Of a DNA stretch of 64,000 bases, positions 24,877 through 37,092 are shown in pieces. The translations under genes and the position numbers were made by a program. The stretch lies in assembly GCF_000208745.1 (NCBI RefSeq), contig NC_030850.1:16032348-16096347 (forward strand), in the 5' to 3' direction. The stretch comes from Theobroma cacao. Its lineage: Eukaryota > Streptophyta > Magnoliopsida > Malvales > Malvaceae. The notes below the pieces were generated by a model. The model made no database searches and had not been told where the DNA came from. It saw nothing but the letters and a program-made list of their open reading frames with translations. The stretch's first letter is position 1; each line of letters starts with the position of its first letter.

Positions 24877-25736
24877 GTATATGAATGATATTAGATATTA
24901 TTTGCATGCTTGAAAACAGTCATCTAGAATTATGGTGCCAACTTCTCTTAAGGAATGCCATGCATACATTATTTTAGTTTAAAAGGAGTTTTATACTAGG
25001 AGATACATAATGAATATAGGAAAATAAATCACATCTAAATAAGATGGTAATATGGACTTAGTTATATACTAAAAGCATTTAGTGGGAAACATAACCAAAC
25101 CCATAAATTAACTTACGATATTCTAAATATGCATCTAGAAAATCTAGTAAAAAGTCAATCAAAAGCCTAAGTATAAAAATATTGAATGAGAGAATATGCT
25201 AGTAATCCTAGAGTCCACGACTTCCATTGTTGGCCCATTGGCATATGAAATATGTCACTCCCTACAAGCGGATATGAATCTAGATCATAACAGACTGGGT
25301 CTCCAAAAGGATAAATCCTTTTAGGTGGATTATGAAGTGAGACCTCCCATAGAGGCTCACTAAGTAAAGAGCTTAAAAGAATGAAACAATGGTTGTTACA
25401 CTCAACATGAATTTACTAATAACCTACCTACAGTAGCTCTGTTAGTAAACTTCGTGGACCAAATAAAGGCGCTCCTTAACCATGTTAAGTATGAAGGTAC
25501 TGGGCAACATAGTTAAGTGGCAGGGTCCCAGTTTGCCTAGTAGTAAATTCTCACGACCCATAGTCAGTTAATTTATTACAGAAAGGTAGATGACCATCAA
25601 ACTAATAATACAATTTATGGGGTTTTATATATTGTCATCATGCATAAACGCATCATGAAATGTTCAAAGTCTATGAATAACTAGTATGCTTACATAATTT
25701 CAAATGGACTTTTAGAAACATATATACATCACAAAT
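23831..25736 (+). other. long leader of TNT1-like element
   Basis: About 1.9 kb separates the primer-binding site from the gag start, with no ORF of note. It holds a GC-richer island (24306-24480) with a 9-bp hairpin at 24370-24390 (AGCACACAG and CTGTGTGCT around CAT), and a TA microsatellite at 24819-24887. It may hold the packaging/dimerisation signal of the element; that is inference. Confidence 0.55.
24819..24887. repeat. (TA)n microsatellite
   Basis: Nearly uninterrupted TA repeats with occasional C or G, within the retroelement leader. Confidence 0.9.
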
Positions 25737-26516
25737 ATGAATCCACTGTCAATTTTACTGAACAAATGCACTCTGAATGGTGATAACTACACTGAATGGA
25801 AAAGAAACCTTAATATCGTCCTTAATTATGACAAGATCACATGGGTTCTTTCTGACCATGAGCTTGAAGCACTGACTCCCCAATCAACTCCACAAGATAT
25901 TGAATATCATAAGAAATGGCACTATGTAAACGAGCTGGCTAAATGTTATATACTGGACTCTATGAATAGTATATTGCAAAAGCAGCACGAAGGCATAGGT
26001 AATGCTACTAACATAATGTTGCACCTACATGAGATGTTTGGTACAAAAACCAGGTCTGCTAAGGTGAAAGCAATCAATGCTTTTAAGGACCTTAAGTAGA
26101 AACCCGGGGAGCCAGTTGGAGATTACATGCTGAAAGTGATCTCTTCTCTCAATGAGGTAGAACTAAATGGTGCTAAGATAGATGCGGAAACGCAAATATC
26201 AATGATCATTCATAGCTTGAATTCATCATTTTTGCAGTTCAAATTAGATTATAAACTGCACACTAAGGATTACACCCTAAATGGGCTAATAAATGATCTT
26301 CAAAATGTGGATGAGTTTCTTAATTTGAAAAAGAAGCTTAAAGCACATGCATTTTGCATTTCTAAGCCCAAACCCAAGGGTAAAAAGAAGATAGCTAGAA
26401 ATAAAAAGATTTCTAAAGGCTCAGCAGGAGTAAAGAAAAAGCCCATGAAGAAAAAGACTACTTCAAAAGACAACAACAAAGGAAAATATTTCCATTATGG
26501 TGTGAAAGGACATTAG
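25737..26516 (+). pseudogene. copia gag (TNT1-like)
   Basis: The frame starts MNPLSILLNKCTLNGDNYTE and WKRNLNIVLNYDKITWVL, the standard copia gag N-terminus, and continues through a UBN2-type core. There is an in-frame TAG at 26097-26099, after which the same frame resumes (PVGDYMLKVISSLNEVELNG). A Lys-rich segment precedes a ruined zinc knuckle at about 26484-26530, KYFHYGVKGH then stop. Two Cys positions now read Tyr and a usual Trp reads TAG, all explicable by G-to-A changes. Gag would form the particle and bind RNA. Confidence 0.85.
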
Positions 26517-26577
26517 AAGCGAAATTAAAAGGTTTACCTTGAAGAAATCCAGAAGAGTAAACAAGGGGTTTCAATAA

Positions 26578-28786
26578 ATGAGAAAACTAAGTAAAAGGCA
26601 GTTTCGGATGAGGATGGCAAATGGCACATTCGTTTCAAAATTAGCAGTGGGAGCCATTATTCTTCAATTTCCTTATGGTCATAGCTTAGTTTTGGAAAAT
26701 GTTTATTACATTTCAGAGATTTATAGAAATTTGATTTGTGTCTTTTGTCTAATAAAGTCTGGATATTCAGTTTATTTCAATGAGACACTCACTATTTATT
26801 TAAATAAGGATTTTATTTGTTCTAGAATTGTAAAATATAATCTTTATTTCCTTGAGCCTACGACTTATTCTGCAAATGATATAGAAGCAATACGATTTAA
26901 AACTGAAAGAGTCAAAGAATCTAGTATAAATTAAAATTATCTTTCGCATCTGCATTTAGGTCATATCAATCAAAATAGACTCAATAGGCTTATAAAGGAT
27001 GGTACTCTGCGAGACATGGTTGAGGGTCCTTTGCTAGTATGTGAGTCTTGTATTAAAGCTAAAATGACTAAAGGGTTTTTTAAGGCAAAAGTTAACAGAA
27101 TGCCAAGCATTCTAGACTTGGTGCACACAAATGTGTGTGGACCAATAAACGTAGAAGTTAGAGGTGGTTATGAATATTTCATAACTTTTATTGATGACTA
27201 CTCAAGACATGGCTTTGTGTATTTAATGCATAGAAAAAGTGAATCCTTTGAAAAGTTTAGAGAATTCAAAGCAGAAGTTAAAAAGCAACTAAGCAAGCCA
27301 TTGAAACAACTTCGATCAAATCGGGGAGGTAAGTATTTATCAGATGAATTTCAACAATATCTCACTGACAATGGGATAATTTCCAATTTGTTAATGCCAA
27401 GAACACCTCAATATAATGGTGTAGCTGAAATAAGAAATAAAACTCATTTAGAAATGGTTAGATCATTGATTTTCTATGCCAACCTTCCAATCTCATTCTA
27501 AGGATATTGTATACAAACTGCTGAGTACTTGCTCAATTTTGCTCCATTTAAGGTTGTGCCTAAGACACCAAGGGAGATGTGGACAGGGTGTAAATCATCT
27601 GTACATCATCTGTAAACTTAAGGGTATCTTGCACATGTTTTAAGCCGAAGTCCACAAAGATGGAACCAAAGACTGAGGTGTGCTTGTTTGTAGGATATCC
27701 AAAATGAACAAGAATTTATTACTTCTATAGTCCTAAAGATAAGAAAGTTTCCATTAGTACAAATGCCACTTTCTTAGAGGAATAGTTTGTGAGAAATTGC
27801 AAACCTAGAAGTAAAATTGTCTTAGAAAAATTATCTGATCTTTCAGATTTATGAGTTAATTCTAAAAAAGTCATAACACAGTCTAGTTCAAAGGTTGAAA
27901 TAGAAACACAAACTGAACATTAAATAGTGGTGTCTCGATGTAGTGGAAGGATTGTGAGACAACCAGAGAGATACATGGGTTTGGGAGAAAACAGATTGCA
28001 CTCTCAGATGAACATGAATCTGACCCTATTACATATAAAGAAGCTATTAACGATGTAGATGCTGAAGAGTGGCATAAGGCAATGAAATATGAATTAGACT
28101 CGATGGATTCCAACAAAGTCTGGACTCTAGTAGATCCACCTAAAGGGATAAAACTCATAGGGTGCAAATGGATTTACAAGAGAAAAAAAGGAAGTGATAG
28201 GAAAGTGGAGACCTTCAAGGCTAGACTAGTGGCCAAGGGTTTACCTAAAGAGAAAGGATTAACTATGAGGAAACCTTCTCGCCGATTGCTATGCTTAAAT
28301 CCATTAGGATCCTCCTATCCATAGTCGCACATCTTGATTATGAGATATGGAAAATGGATGTCAAGACTGCATTTTTAAATGGAGATCTTAAAGAGTGCAT
28401 TTATATGGCTCAACTAGAAGGTTTCATTAAAAAGGGCCACGAGCATAAGGTCTGTGAATTTCATAGGTCCATTTATGGACTTAAGCAAGCATCTAGGTCT
28501 TGGAACATAAGATTTGATACTACTATCAAATCATATGGTTTTTAGCAAAATGTTGCCGAACCTTGTGTTTATAAAAGGATACAAGATAAAAAGGTTGTTT
28601 TCCTAGTCTTTATGTTGATGACATTTTACTCATAAGGAATGATATAGAAATGTTATCAACAGTTAAAGGTTGGCTAAACCAACAATTCAATATGAAGGAT
28701 TTGGGAGAAGCTAGCTATATTCTGGGGATCAAACTTATAAGGGATCGTAAGAATAAGCAAATAGCATTATCTCAAACATCTTACAT
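26578..28786 (+). pseudogene. copia pol: pre-integrase, integrase, RT N-terminal part
   Basis: 26578-26934 is the segment after protease (LENVYYISEIYRNLICVFC); the protease active-site segment itself is not found. 26939-27501 is the zinc-binding and integrase core, where the first catalytic Asp reads Asn (LVHTNVCGP) and the second also reads Asn (RSNRGGKYL). RT begins at about 28082 (WTLVDPPKGIKLIGCKWIYK), shifts frame near 28290, shows MDVKTAFLNGDLKECIYM, and has a YVDD box at 28611-28622 after another frameshift. It is cut at 28786 by a solo LTR in the middle of SQTSYI and resumes at 31652. Confidence 0.85.
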
Positions 28787-31651
28787 TGTCACGACCCGAA
28801 ACTCCCACCAGGCCCGTAACAACCGCCGCGACGTCTCGATAGGCACTCATTACCCCGAATGTCGATCGAAACCTCGCAAGGCTTAGCATCAGCTTTCACA
28901 TCTCCCTAGTGAGCGACAGTTATTAAATCTCACATTTCAAGAAAATCATAAGTCGTTTCCAAATCAAAACAATAAAATATTATTTTTTTAGCTCACAGGG
29001 GTATTTTCGTTATTTTTCTTCAAAAATACCAAAACCTGCCAAAAACATGGTGTAAAAGATAAATATGTTCATACATACTTTAAATTAAATAACTGAAGTA
29101 TAAAATTACTTTTACAGTGACACGTGGGCCCCTAACTGACCAAGAAGGTGTAAGGCTACGAACCTTTACTTTCTAGGATGCAACTCCGAGATTAATTCTT
29201 GTCTTAATCAACTATCAACAAACTGTCCTGAGCCTGAAAAATGGATAGGAAGAGGGGTGAGATTATAATTACATAATCCCAATGAGTAAACAATTACCAT
29301 CAAAAGCATCTAAAGCCGAGTAGATGGAGACAATATAAAAAAAACATTATATTTCAATAATGTTCATAACGTAAAATTAGTTTCGATCTATACCAAACAA
29401 TTTCTTTTCATCAAAATTTCCCTAGCTTATGAGTTTCTTAAACTTGACCTCTGTCAAAATCATTCTCGCAAGTACCTTCGTCAAGGTATCCCACTAAGAC
29501 CGCCAAAGCTGTTTAATGACCCATACCCATAAACATGTTTTCACATCTGACACACAGCCATTCCTTGGCGTTGGCTGAGTCTCACTCTCACGTGGTGACC
29601 CGAACGTGAGGTGCACTCAAATCATACTTCAGGAGATACTTCACCCAACATCTCCCCCCGGAGGTAAGTATATAATTGAGTTACCGTGCCCCTCTCATAG
29701 GTAGTCCACGGAAACCCCCACCACTACAGTGACCGTTTAATATACCACCAGACCCATAAAAATTTCAATAACATAATATGGCGAATAAAATGTAATCCAG
29801 TCTACCAAGACCAATCCAAAAATGTTTATATATTTCATGCCAACCTCAAAAATTTAGCCATCATGCTACCATAGTGTCATAAGCCACAATTTCAATAACA
29901 TATAAAATCATAAATTTCAACACAGTCTCCATATACTCAATTTTCCCAAAACAATATTAGTTTTCAAAACCAGTATAAATCTCATTTTTTNNNNNNNNNN
30001 NNNNNNNNNNNNNNNNNNNNNNNNNNNNNNNNNNNNNNNNNNNNNNNNNNNNNNNNNNNNNNNNNNNNNNNNNNNNNNNNNNNNNNNNNNNNNNNNNNNN
30101 NNNNNNNNNNNNNNNNNNNNNNNNNNNNNNNNNNNNNNNNNNNNNNNNNNNNNNNNNNNNNNNNNNNNNNNNNNNNNNNNNNNNNNNNNNNNNNNNNNNN
30201 NNNNNNNNNNNNNNNNNNNNNNNNNNNNNNNNNNNNNNNNNNNNNNNNNNNNNNNNNNNNNNNNNNNNNNNNNNNNNNNNNNNNNNNNNNNNNNNNNNNN
30301 NNNNNNNNNNNNNNNNNNNNNNNNNNNNNNNNNNNNNNNNNNNNNNNNNNNNNNNNNNNNNNNNNNNNNNNNNNNNNNNNNNNNNNNNNNNNNNNNNNNN
30401 NNNNNNNNNNNNNNNNNNNNNNNNNNNNNNNNNNNNNNNNNNNNNNNNNNNNNNNNNNNNNNNNNNNNNNNNNNNNNNNNNNNNNNNNNNNNNNNNNNNN
30501 NNNNNNNNNNNNNNNNNNNNNNNNNNNNNNNNNNNNNNNNNNNNNNNNNNNNNNNNNNNNNNNNNNNNNNNNNNNNNNNNNNNNNNNNNNNNNNNNNNNN
30601 NNNNNNNNNNNNNNNNNNNNNNNNNNNNNNNNNNNNNNNNNNNNNNNNNNNNNNNNNNNNNNNNNNNNNNNNNNNNNNNNNNNNNNNNNNNNNNNNNNNN
30701 NNNNNNNNNNNNNNNNNNNNNNNNNNTAAAAACACTAACATACCTAAAAATCAAACCAATCCAAGATCATTCTCTCTTCATACCCATTTTCACCAGCCAT
30801 GAATTCATCATGAAAACATGTAATTTAGCCATGGAAATTAAGGGAAAATGCATGGGTAAGGTAAATCACTAGCAAAATCAAAGAAATTTTACCTTTGTTT
30901 GATCAAATCCTTGAATTCCAACACTTTCTCTTTGATTTGTCCCACCTAGGGTTTGTTTTTCCTTGCTTTCTCTTCTCTTCTGGTTTGGCTGATCACTATG
31001 GGAGAAATAGGCTGATTTTTACCTTTTTATAAAGAGATAATAAAATAATAAAAACATGACACATGGCATTTCCTTATTAGTTCAAATTTTAAATATTTGA
31101 CTTTTAATTCTTTAATTCTCCACCACACATTTCTCATGTTTATCCATTTCCATGATGAATAAAATCTCTTGGTCTTGATAAGTGTAGAGGTGAAAATTTA
31201 CCGATTTGCCCCCGAGGTGGCAAAATTACCATTTCACCCTTATACTCCAAACTATACCGGAATTAAAATTTTTCACTTCTAAACTTCAAATCATACTCCA
31301 ATACTCAAATCATACTCCAATAAGTCAAATGGACTAAAAAAATCTTTTCTAAAAATTCCCATTTTGTCCCCAAGTGGCAAATGACCATTTTGCCCCTAGA
31401 TAGTGAAAATTTCGGTTTAACTCCAAATTGATCCTCGAACTCTGAATTGCCATTTTGAGTCATCCATGAACTGTGAAACTCTTAATTTCACCTTAAAATT
31501 CCTATTTGAACTAGTTCAAGGCTTAATCGACTTAATGGTACCATTAGGGGCAATATTATCTTTTAACGATTTCTCAAACTTCCTAAATATGTAACCATTC
31601 TATTGAGCATGTAAATGACGTCGTAATTATTTTATAGAACAGGGTTTGACA
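28787..31651 (-). mobile_element. solo gypsy-type LTR inserted in copia RT
   Basis: The insert is bounded by a perfect 5-bp target duplication TACAT (28782-28786 and 31652-31656). It begins TGTCACGACCC and ends GTTTGACA on the + strand. On the minus strand its order matches the LTR starting at 61932, including the 'gccaacgccaaggaa' / 'cacgtgagagtga' segment and the 'gtaaaatggtaattttgcca' segment, so it lies in reverse. About 736 bp are N (29991-30726). Only LTR sequence is seen, so it is read as a solo LTR left by LTR-LTR recombination; internal sequence hidden in the gap cannot be fully excluded. Confidence 0.8.
29991..30726. other. assembly gap (N)
   Basis: 736 unknown bases. ORFs called across it are artefacts. 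Confidence 1.
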
Positions 31652-32463
31652 TACATAGACAAGATTTTGGGCAAGTTTGATATGCAAGATTCCAAGAAGG
31701 GTTTTATGCCTCTAGACATGGAATCAAACTTTCTAAGGAGCTGTCATCTAAAACTGCAAAGGAAGTTGAAAACATGAGACGGATTCTATATGCGTCTACC
31801 ATTGGAAGTCTCATGTATGCTATGTTGTGCACTAGGCCAGATATTTACTATGCGATTAGATTGGTTACCAAATTTCAGTCAAACCCAAGCATGGAGCACT
31901 AGACTGTAGTTAAGTGCATTTTTAAATATCTTCGTAGAATGAAGAATTACATGCTTGTATATTCTAAAAGTGACCTTATAGCAATAAGGTACACTAATTC
32001 AGATTTTTAGTTTGATGTTGATTCTAGGAAATCGACATCAGGATCTATTTTCACCATTGGAGGAAGAGCCATAGTTTAGAGGAGTGTAAAGCACTCTTGA
32101 ATTGCAGACTCTACTATAGAGGTAGAGTATGTTGCGGCTTGTGATGTAGTAAAGGAAGCTGTATGGCTCTATAAGTTCCTTATGGACCTTGAAGTAATTC
32201 CAGATGCAGACAAGCCTATTACACTCTATTGTGATAACACTGGAGCAGTGGCTAACTCAAAAGAACCGCAGAATCATAAAGCAACAAAACATATTGAAAG
32301 AAAATATCATTTCATTTGAGAGATCACACAACGTGGAGGAGTACTTATAAAGATAATTTCAATAGAGCAAACCTCGTCGATCCATTCACAAATACTCTAA
32401 CACAAAAGAGTTTCGATGGTCACTTAGAAGGTATTGGAATGAAGGATGTGTCATACTTGCTTT
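31652..32463 (+). pseudogene. copia RT end and RNase H (TNT1-like), after the solo LTR
   Basis: It resumes exactly where the frame was cut: YIDKILGKFDMQDSKKGFMP follows SQTSYI from 28786. Then come the LMYAMLCTRPDIYY-like segment, DSRKSTSGSIFTIGGRAIV, STIEVEYVAACD and TLYCDNTGAVANSKEPQNHK, the normal copia RNase H series. Numerous stops (for example at the FDVDS and RSVKHS segments) make it non-functional. It ends before the polypurine tract AAAAGGGAGA at about 32470-32479. Confidence 0.85.
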
Positions 32464-32479
32464 AGGGCAAAAGGGAGAT

Positions 32480-34599
32480 TGTTAGGAATTTTGAGAATCT
32501 GGTGCCCTGAAAATTAAGTATATTCTCATGCTTAATTTCTTTAAATTTATTTATAATGAAAGTACATTTTGATAATAAGACGAAGAGTTTGTTTTAGCAA
32601 GCATTCATTATCTAGTTATTAAGGTATCATGATTCTATTGAGAAATTAAAATACATTTGTATGAAGAGTCATACATAGGAGACATGTATTTTAATTGAAT
32701 CTAAAAATTGTTCATAACCATATAATAAAGCTAGTCACTTTATTGTGTTAAGGCTGTAGTGTCCAGATTACTTCCAACGAAATGAATATCATTCATTTCA
32801 AGGGAATGATAAGTCTCAAATCATCGAAATGGTTGACTTCGAGTAATGACATTATAACATGAATTGGAATCATGTGAGAATCAAATTTAAGTTTTACCGT
32901 TACTGAAATCTTAATCTCACACTTATGCATTTGCTTATATTAGAACCGAAATCCTGATAGATAGTGGACTCATGTTTAATCTCCTTATAATCTTTGATTT
33001 ACGATGAGCATGATCATCATAAAGCGTTGATCTAGACTCCGTATTTTGGGATTATAATTGAGATAAACATCTAGGAACATATATCCATATAATGGAGTTC
33101 ATAACATTAACACCACTTCTAATGATTTCAGAAAGATTGGTGATTAATTTGGGCTCAATGGATTAATGAATTGGCTACTAATCATATCCGGATACTCAAA
33201 AGATTAGATCTAAAGTATTGAATCACTAGTTGAATGAAATTTGAGACTAGGGGATAAATTTGACATAAAAGGTAAAATGGTAATTTTACTTTTTGTCATT
33301 GGATAATTATGAGGGTTCACAATATAAGATTTGCAATTGGACAACTAATAATTAATATTAAGTATTGAATTGTTTCTTATAATTATCGTTAATCGAAGAG
33401 TGCAACCATGAATCTTTGGTGGAGTGATTTCATGGTTAATAAGCTTGAATTATTTTTAATGAGATTAAGAATAATTCTAAGTTTATTGGAGCTCGGAATA
33501 TCTATGTCCAAATAGATTCCCCACTTAGCTTCGTAGAATTCAACTTGTTTAAGTTGTAATGCATGTTTGAATTTGATTAATTAAATTGTGTGCAAAAATG
33601 GCAGTTTTAACATGTTTATCTTAATTTAGACAAGAAAACATGTTTAGTCTTAATTTAGACAAGAAAATATGTTTGGTCTTAATTTAAGACAAGAAAAATA
33701 TTTTTGGTCTTAATCTAGACAAGAAAACATATTTGTCTCAATTTAGACATGATAAAATATTTTTGTCTTAATTAAATATAAGAGTTGTCTTAAATTAAGA
33801 TAATGTTAAAAGGATTCTTGCAAAATGATTCTAGGCATCCATGTTGATAAAAAGAGACTTCATGTTTGACTATCACTCTTTCATTTATTATTAATTTTTT
33901 TAAAATAAAAATGGATAATAATAAAATAAGATTTATTATTCAATAAAGAGTTTTATTTTATCAAAAATGCTAAATGATAATTAAAGAATTAAATTACTTA
34001 TTCTTAATTTTGATAATTATAGAGCATGTTTGATGCTTCTATAACTCTAAATGGATGGTCAAGATTGATTCAAAAGTGTTTCATTTTGATTAAACCTTTG
34101 AGGTAAGAGTATTAATAAAAAGAGTTCTTGAAAAAGTTTCAACCGCCACTTCTCTCCTCCATCTCCAAACTTTGCCGTTTCTTTCTTCCTCTCTCCTATC
34201 CTTGGCTAAATTTTTGAAAGAAAAATAGCTATTAATTTTAGGAAGAAAAGAGAGACAAAATCGATTGCCATCTTGTAGTCTTGCACTTCACACTTTGTCC
34301 ACTCAAGGTTCAAGTTGAAAACATTCTTAAAGAATAAATGAAAAACTTGTTTGGTCGAGAAATCGTTCATTGGCATTGTGGTGTCCAAAAATAAGAATCT
34401 CAAAATAAAATGTATGTTTTTCCTACTTAATAGATTCTTTTTTTTTTTTTGGATGTGATTATGTTACTTGCAATAAGAATGATGTGTGTTTCCGCTTATG
34501 TAATTGGATTGCTTGCTTCTTTGATACAAGAAATCTTTGTTTTTTTTGAAATACATGCTTTACACAATCACATCAATCCACTAAGATCCTAATCCAACA
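32480..34599 (+). repeat. 3' LTR of TNT1-like element (2120 bp)
   Basis: It starts TGTTAGGAATTTTGAG directly after the polypurine tract and ends 'aatccaaca'. The last 1.5 kb match the truncated 5' LTR (22315-23817). It contains the palindromic tandem array at about 33605-33805. S3 sequence resumes at 34600. Confidence 0.87.
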
Positions 34600-37083
34600 A
34601 AAACTCTCTCTTAATGAGCGCATCTAGATTTTCCTTTAATCTTTTAAATTAGACTTCAATGAATAGGAATCATGAGCACTCATGCAACTAAATCATACAA
34701 GCTTTTAGATATAGTTCAATGACTTCAAGAGTTAAGCTTGTACCTACGTAAGAACAAATGTAAGAGAGTTAAATCATTTCAAGAACTTGTTAAAGATCAC
34801 TCAACTAATATTCAAACAAATTTGATCATTAAATATACTAATTTTAAAGCTAACAATCTCCCCCTTTTGATATGACAAAACTATGAGTATAATTTGCATT
34901 TCAAATTATTTTAAAATCTCCCCCTCAACATATGCATAAATTAAATTTGCTCATAAACCTTCTCCCCCATTTTGTTATATCAAAAAGGTTAAGAGTGTGA
35001 GCATTAAACACTTAAGCTCAAGAAATAATGGTTACCAAAACTCATCAAGAATATAAGCATTAAGACCATGAATATGTAACCGTAAAGCCACCAAGTTATC
35101 ATATATATGCACTTATTATCCTCAACCAAGTCATTAAGAAATATAACCATTAAACACATTCAAGTATTAATTCATCAATAGAATCTTCAATAAAAATGCC
35201 ACATGTATATATATATATCTATAAACGAAATGTGGACATAGTATTTATGAAAGTTTTTTTTTTACATAATATTTATGAAGTTCAAAAAGGATAAGCATAA
35301 AGATGTCCAATAAGCACATGAGCCATATTTCAACTCTAATACTAAGTGTTAAAGCTCAATATACCAATTGATAGGTATAAGTAAAATCTCCCTCTATGTA
35401 AAAGAACAATATCAATTATGAGAGGTTGAATCATTTTAAAGCTCATTTTATCAATTGTTAATACACCAATAAAGACTTCCCCTATCATTAAGCATTCCTA
35501 GCATATCAACTTCAAGGCTCAATCACATTTAAGAAAGATATGTTCAATTTAAAGTTCAAGTGATAAGAGACAATTCTAAAGCTTGATACTAATTTTAAAG
35601 CTAGACACTAATTGAGAAAACTTAAGACTTGATACCAATAATGAATTTCAACATTCAAGTTTAAGTGAGAAGCAATATAAGGCATCAATTTTGGTGTTTA
35701 GAAAGATGTTACTGGTAGTGAAGAACACCAACCTTGTTGTTGAAGATCTCAATTCCTTATGATATCAATGACAATGATTAACTCCCCCTTAAGAAATCAT
35801 AAGCTCAACACAAATTGTTATTATCCTTCATAGATCAAATATTAAGAAAGAAATTATGAGCCTAGAATTAATAAGCATTCAAATGGATATTCAATTTATT
35901 TCCCTAATACTCAAGTATTCATGGAACTAAAAGAGTATGAGCATTTGAATAGATGTTCAACATATGTATCAAATACTTATATTTTTCAAGAAATTTGCCA
36001 TTTAATTACTTTGTATGTTCAAGGTATCATTAATCATCAATCATCATTCTCAAATATTATTAAGTATTATCTAGCATTACCAAGCAATATCAACCAAGCA
36101 TTTTTCAAAGAATTCTTCAATTCCTATGAAAATGGCAACTTAAGGAGAAATTCCATAAAAAATCATCATTTAGCACTTTTAATTATCATCAACTTTATTC
36201 ATTTAGCAAGCATTCCAAGAAATTTCTCCAAATCATGTGTGATACTAGCAATTCAAGGGGAATTTTCACATCAAGAAAGTATCATTATTAATGAAGTACT
36301 ACCAAAGCATTTTGCATTTATTGCAATCATGTATGAGAGTTATGATCAAGTAAGGACAAAAATGATTACAAGAAATAAAATTGCTATCTTCATTAATCAT
36401 GATACCAATTTTGTTTATTGAAATGCAAGCATGAGTTCAATATAGACATATACCCATCCAAAAATATGCAACCATTGAAGTTCAAGGTACATGCTATTTC
36501 TCAATAATGCATGATTCATGAGTGATATCAATTGTTATAGAATATTGAAAAGTGAAGCACCCAACTCATGAATATATTCAAAGTGAACATTCAAGCATCA
36601 ATGAATACCAATTGTCAAGATTCAAGAAAGAGATATTTAATCAAAGCACATTAGGTATTCATTGCTAACTAAAGCTATAGGCCATATTTCATTTGACATG
36701 TCAAGTTATTCATGGTATCCTATAAGCTAAAGTTTGATGCACACAAAATCTTTAGATCTATAAGCATTAAGGCTCAATGAAGACATAGTTAATATTTAAA
36801 TGCATATTCAAAATAAATTTTAACTATGTCAACTCACAATAAATGTCATGATCAAACTTGAAAAGTAAATTCATAACCAAATGCATAGCTCAAGTCAAGT
36901 TTTACACTTCAAACCTTAAGGTCAAGCAAAATGAAAAATCATGTAAGCATGTGTCTAGACTGATATAATAGATGAACCAAAATTTATTTTCATAAAGTCC
37001 AACAAATTCATTATGATCAATTTAATAAGTATAATCAAAGAATCAATCTTGAAACAATCATTTAAGGACAATCATAAAACACA
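34600..37083 (-). other. S3 3' internal non-coding region, left of MULE insert
   Basis: No gene supported. The start matches S2 at 14677 onward. Several minus-strand polypurine-tract copies occur (CTCCCCC at about 34858, 34918, 34961 and 35782). The 166-codon ORF at 35921-36421 shows no domain and has low-complexity Ile/Asn/Lys-rich content; I do not call it a gene. Confidence 0.5.
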
Positions 37084-37092
37084 TTTCAAGAA

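Larger units (their letters stand above)
22315..34599 (+). mobile_element. TNT1-like Ty1/copia element, nested in S3
   Basis: Order on the + strand: truncated 5' LTR, primer-binding site, long leader, gag, integrase, RT, RNase H, polypurine tract, 3' LTR. RT is interrupted by a solo LTR (28787-31651). The left end has lost about 638 bp of LTR compared with the 3' LTR, and S3 sequence matching 14415-14676 of S2 is also missing there. One deletion across the junction explains both. All frames are broken. Confidence 0.82.

Noticed and set aside
29917..30754. Two long open frames across the N gap on the minus strand (and a third across 49915-50502)
   Set aside because: They consist almost entirely of unknown bases; only a few real codons exist at each edge.
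35921..36421. 166-codon open frame inside S3
   Set aside because: Lies in retroelement 3' non-coding sequence, has Ile/Asn/Lys-rich low-complexity content and no recognisable motif.
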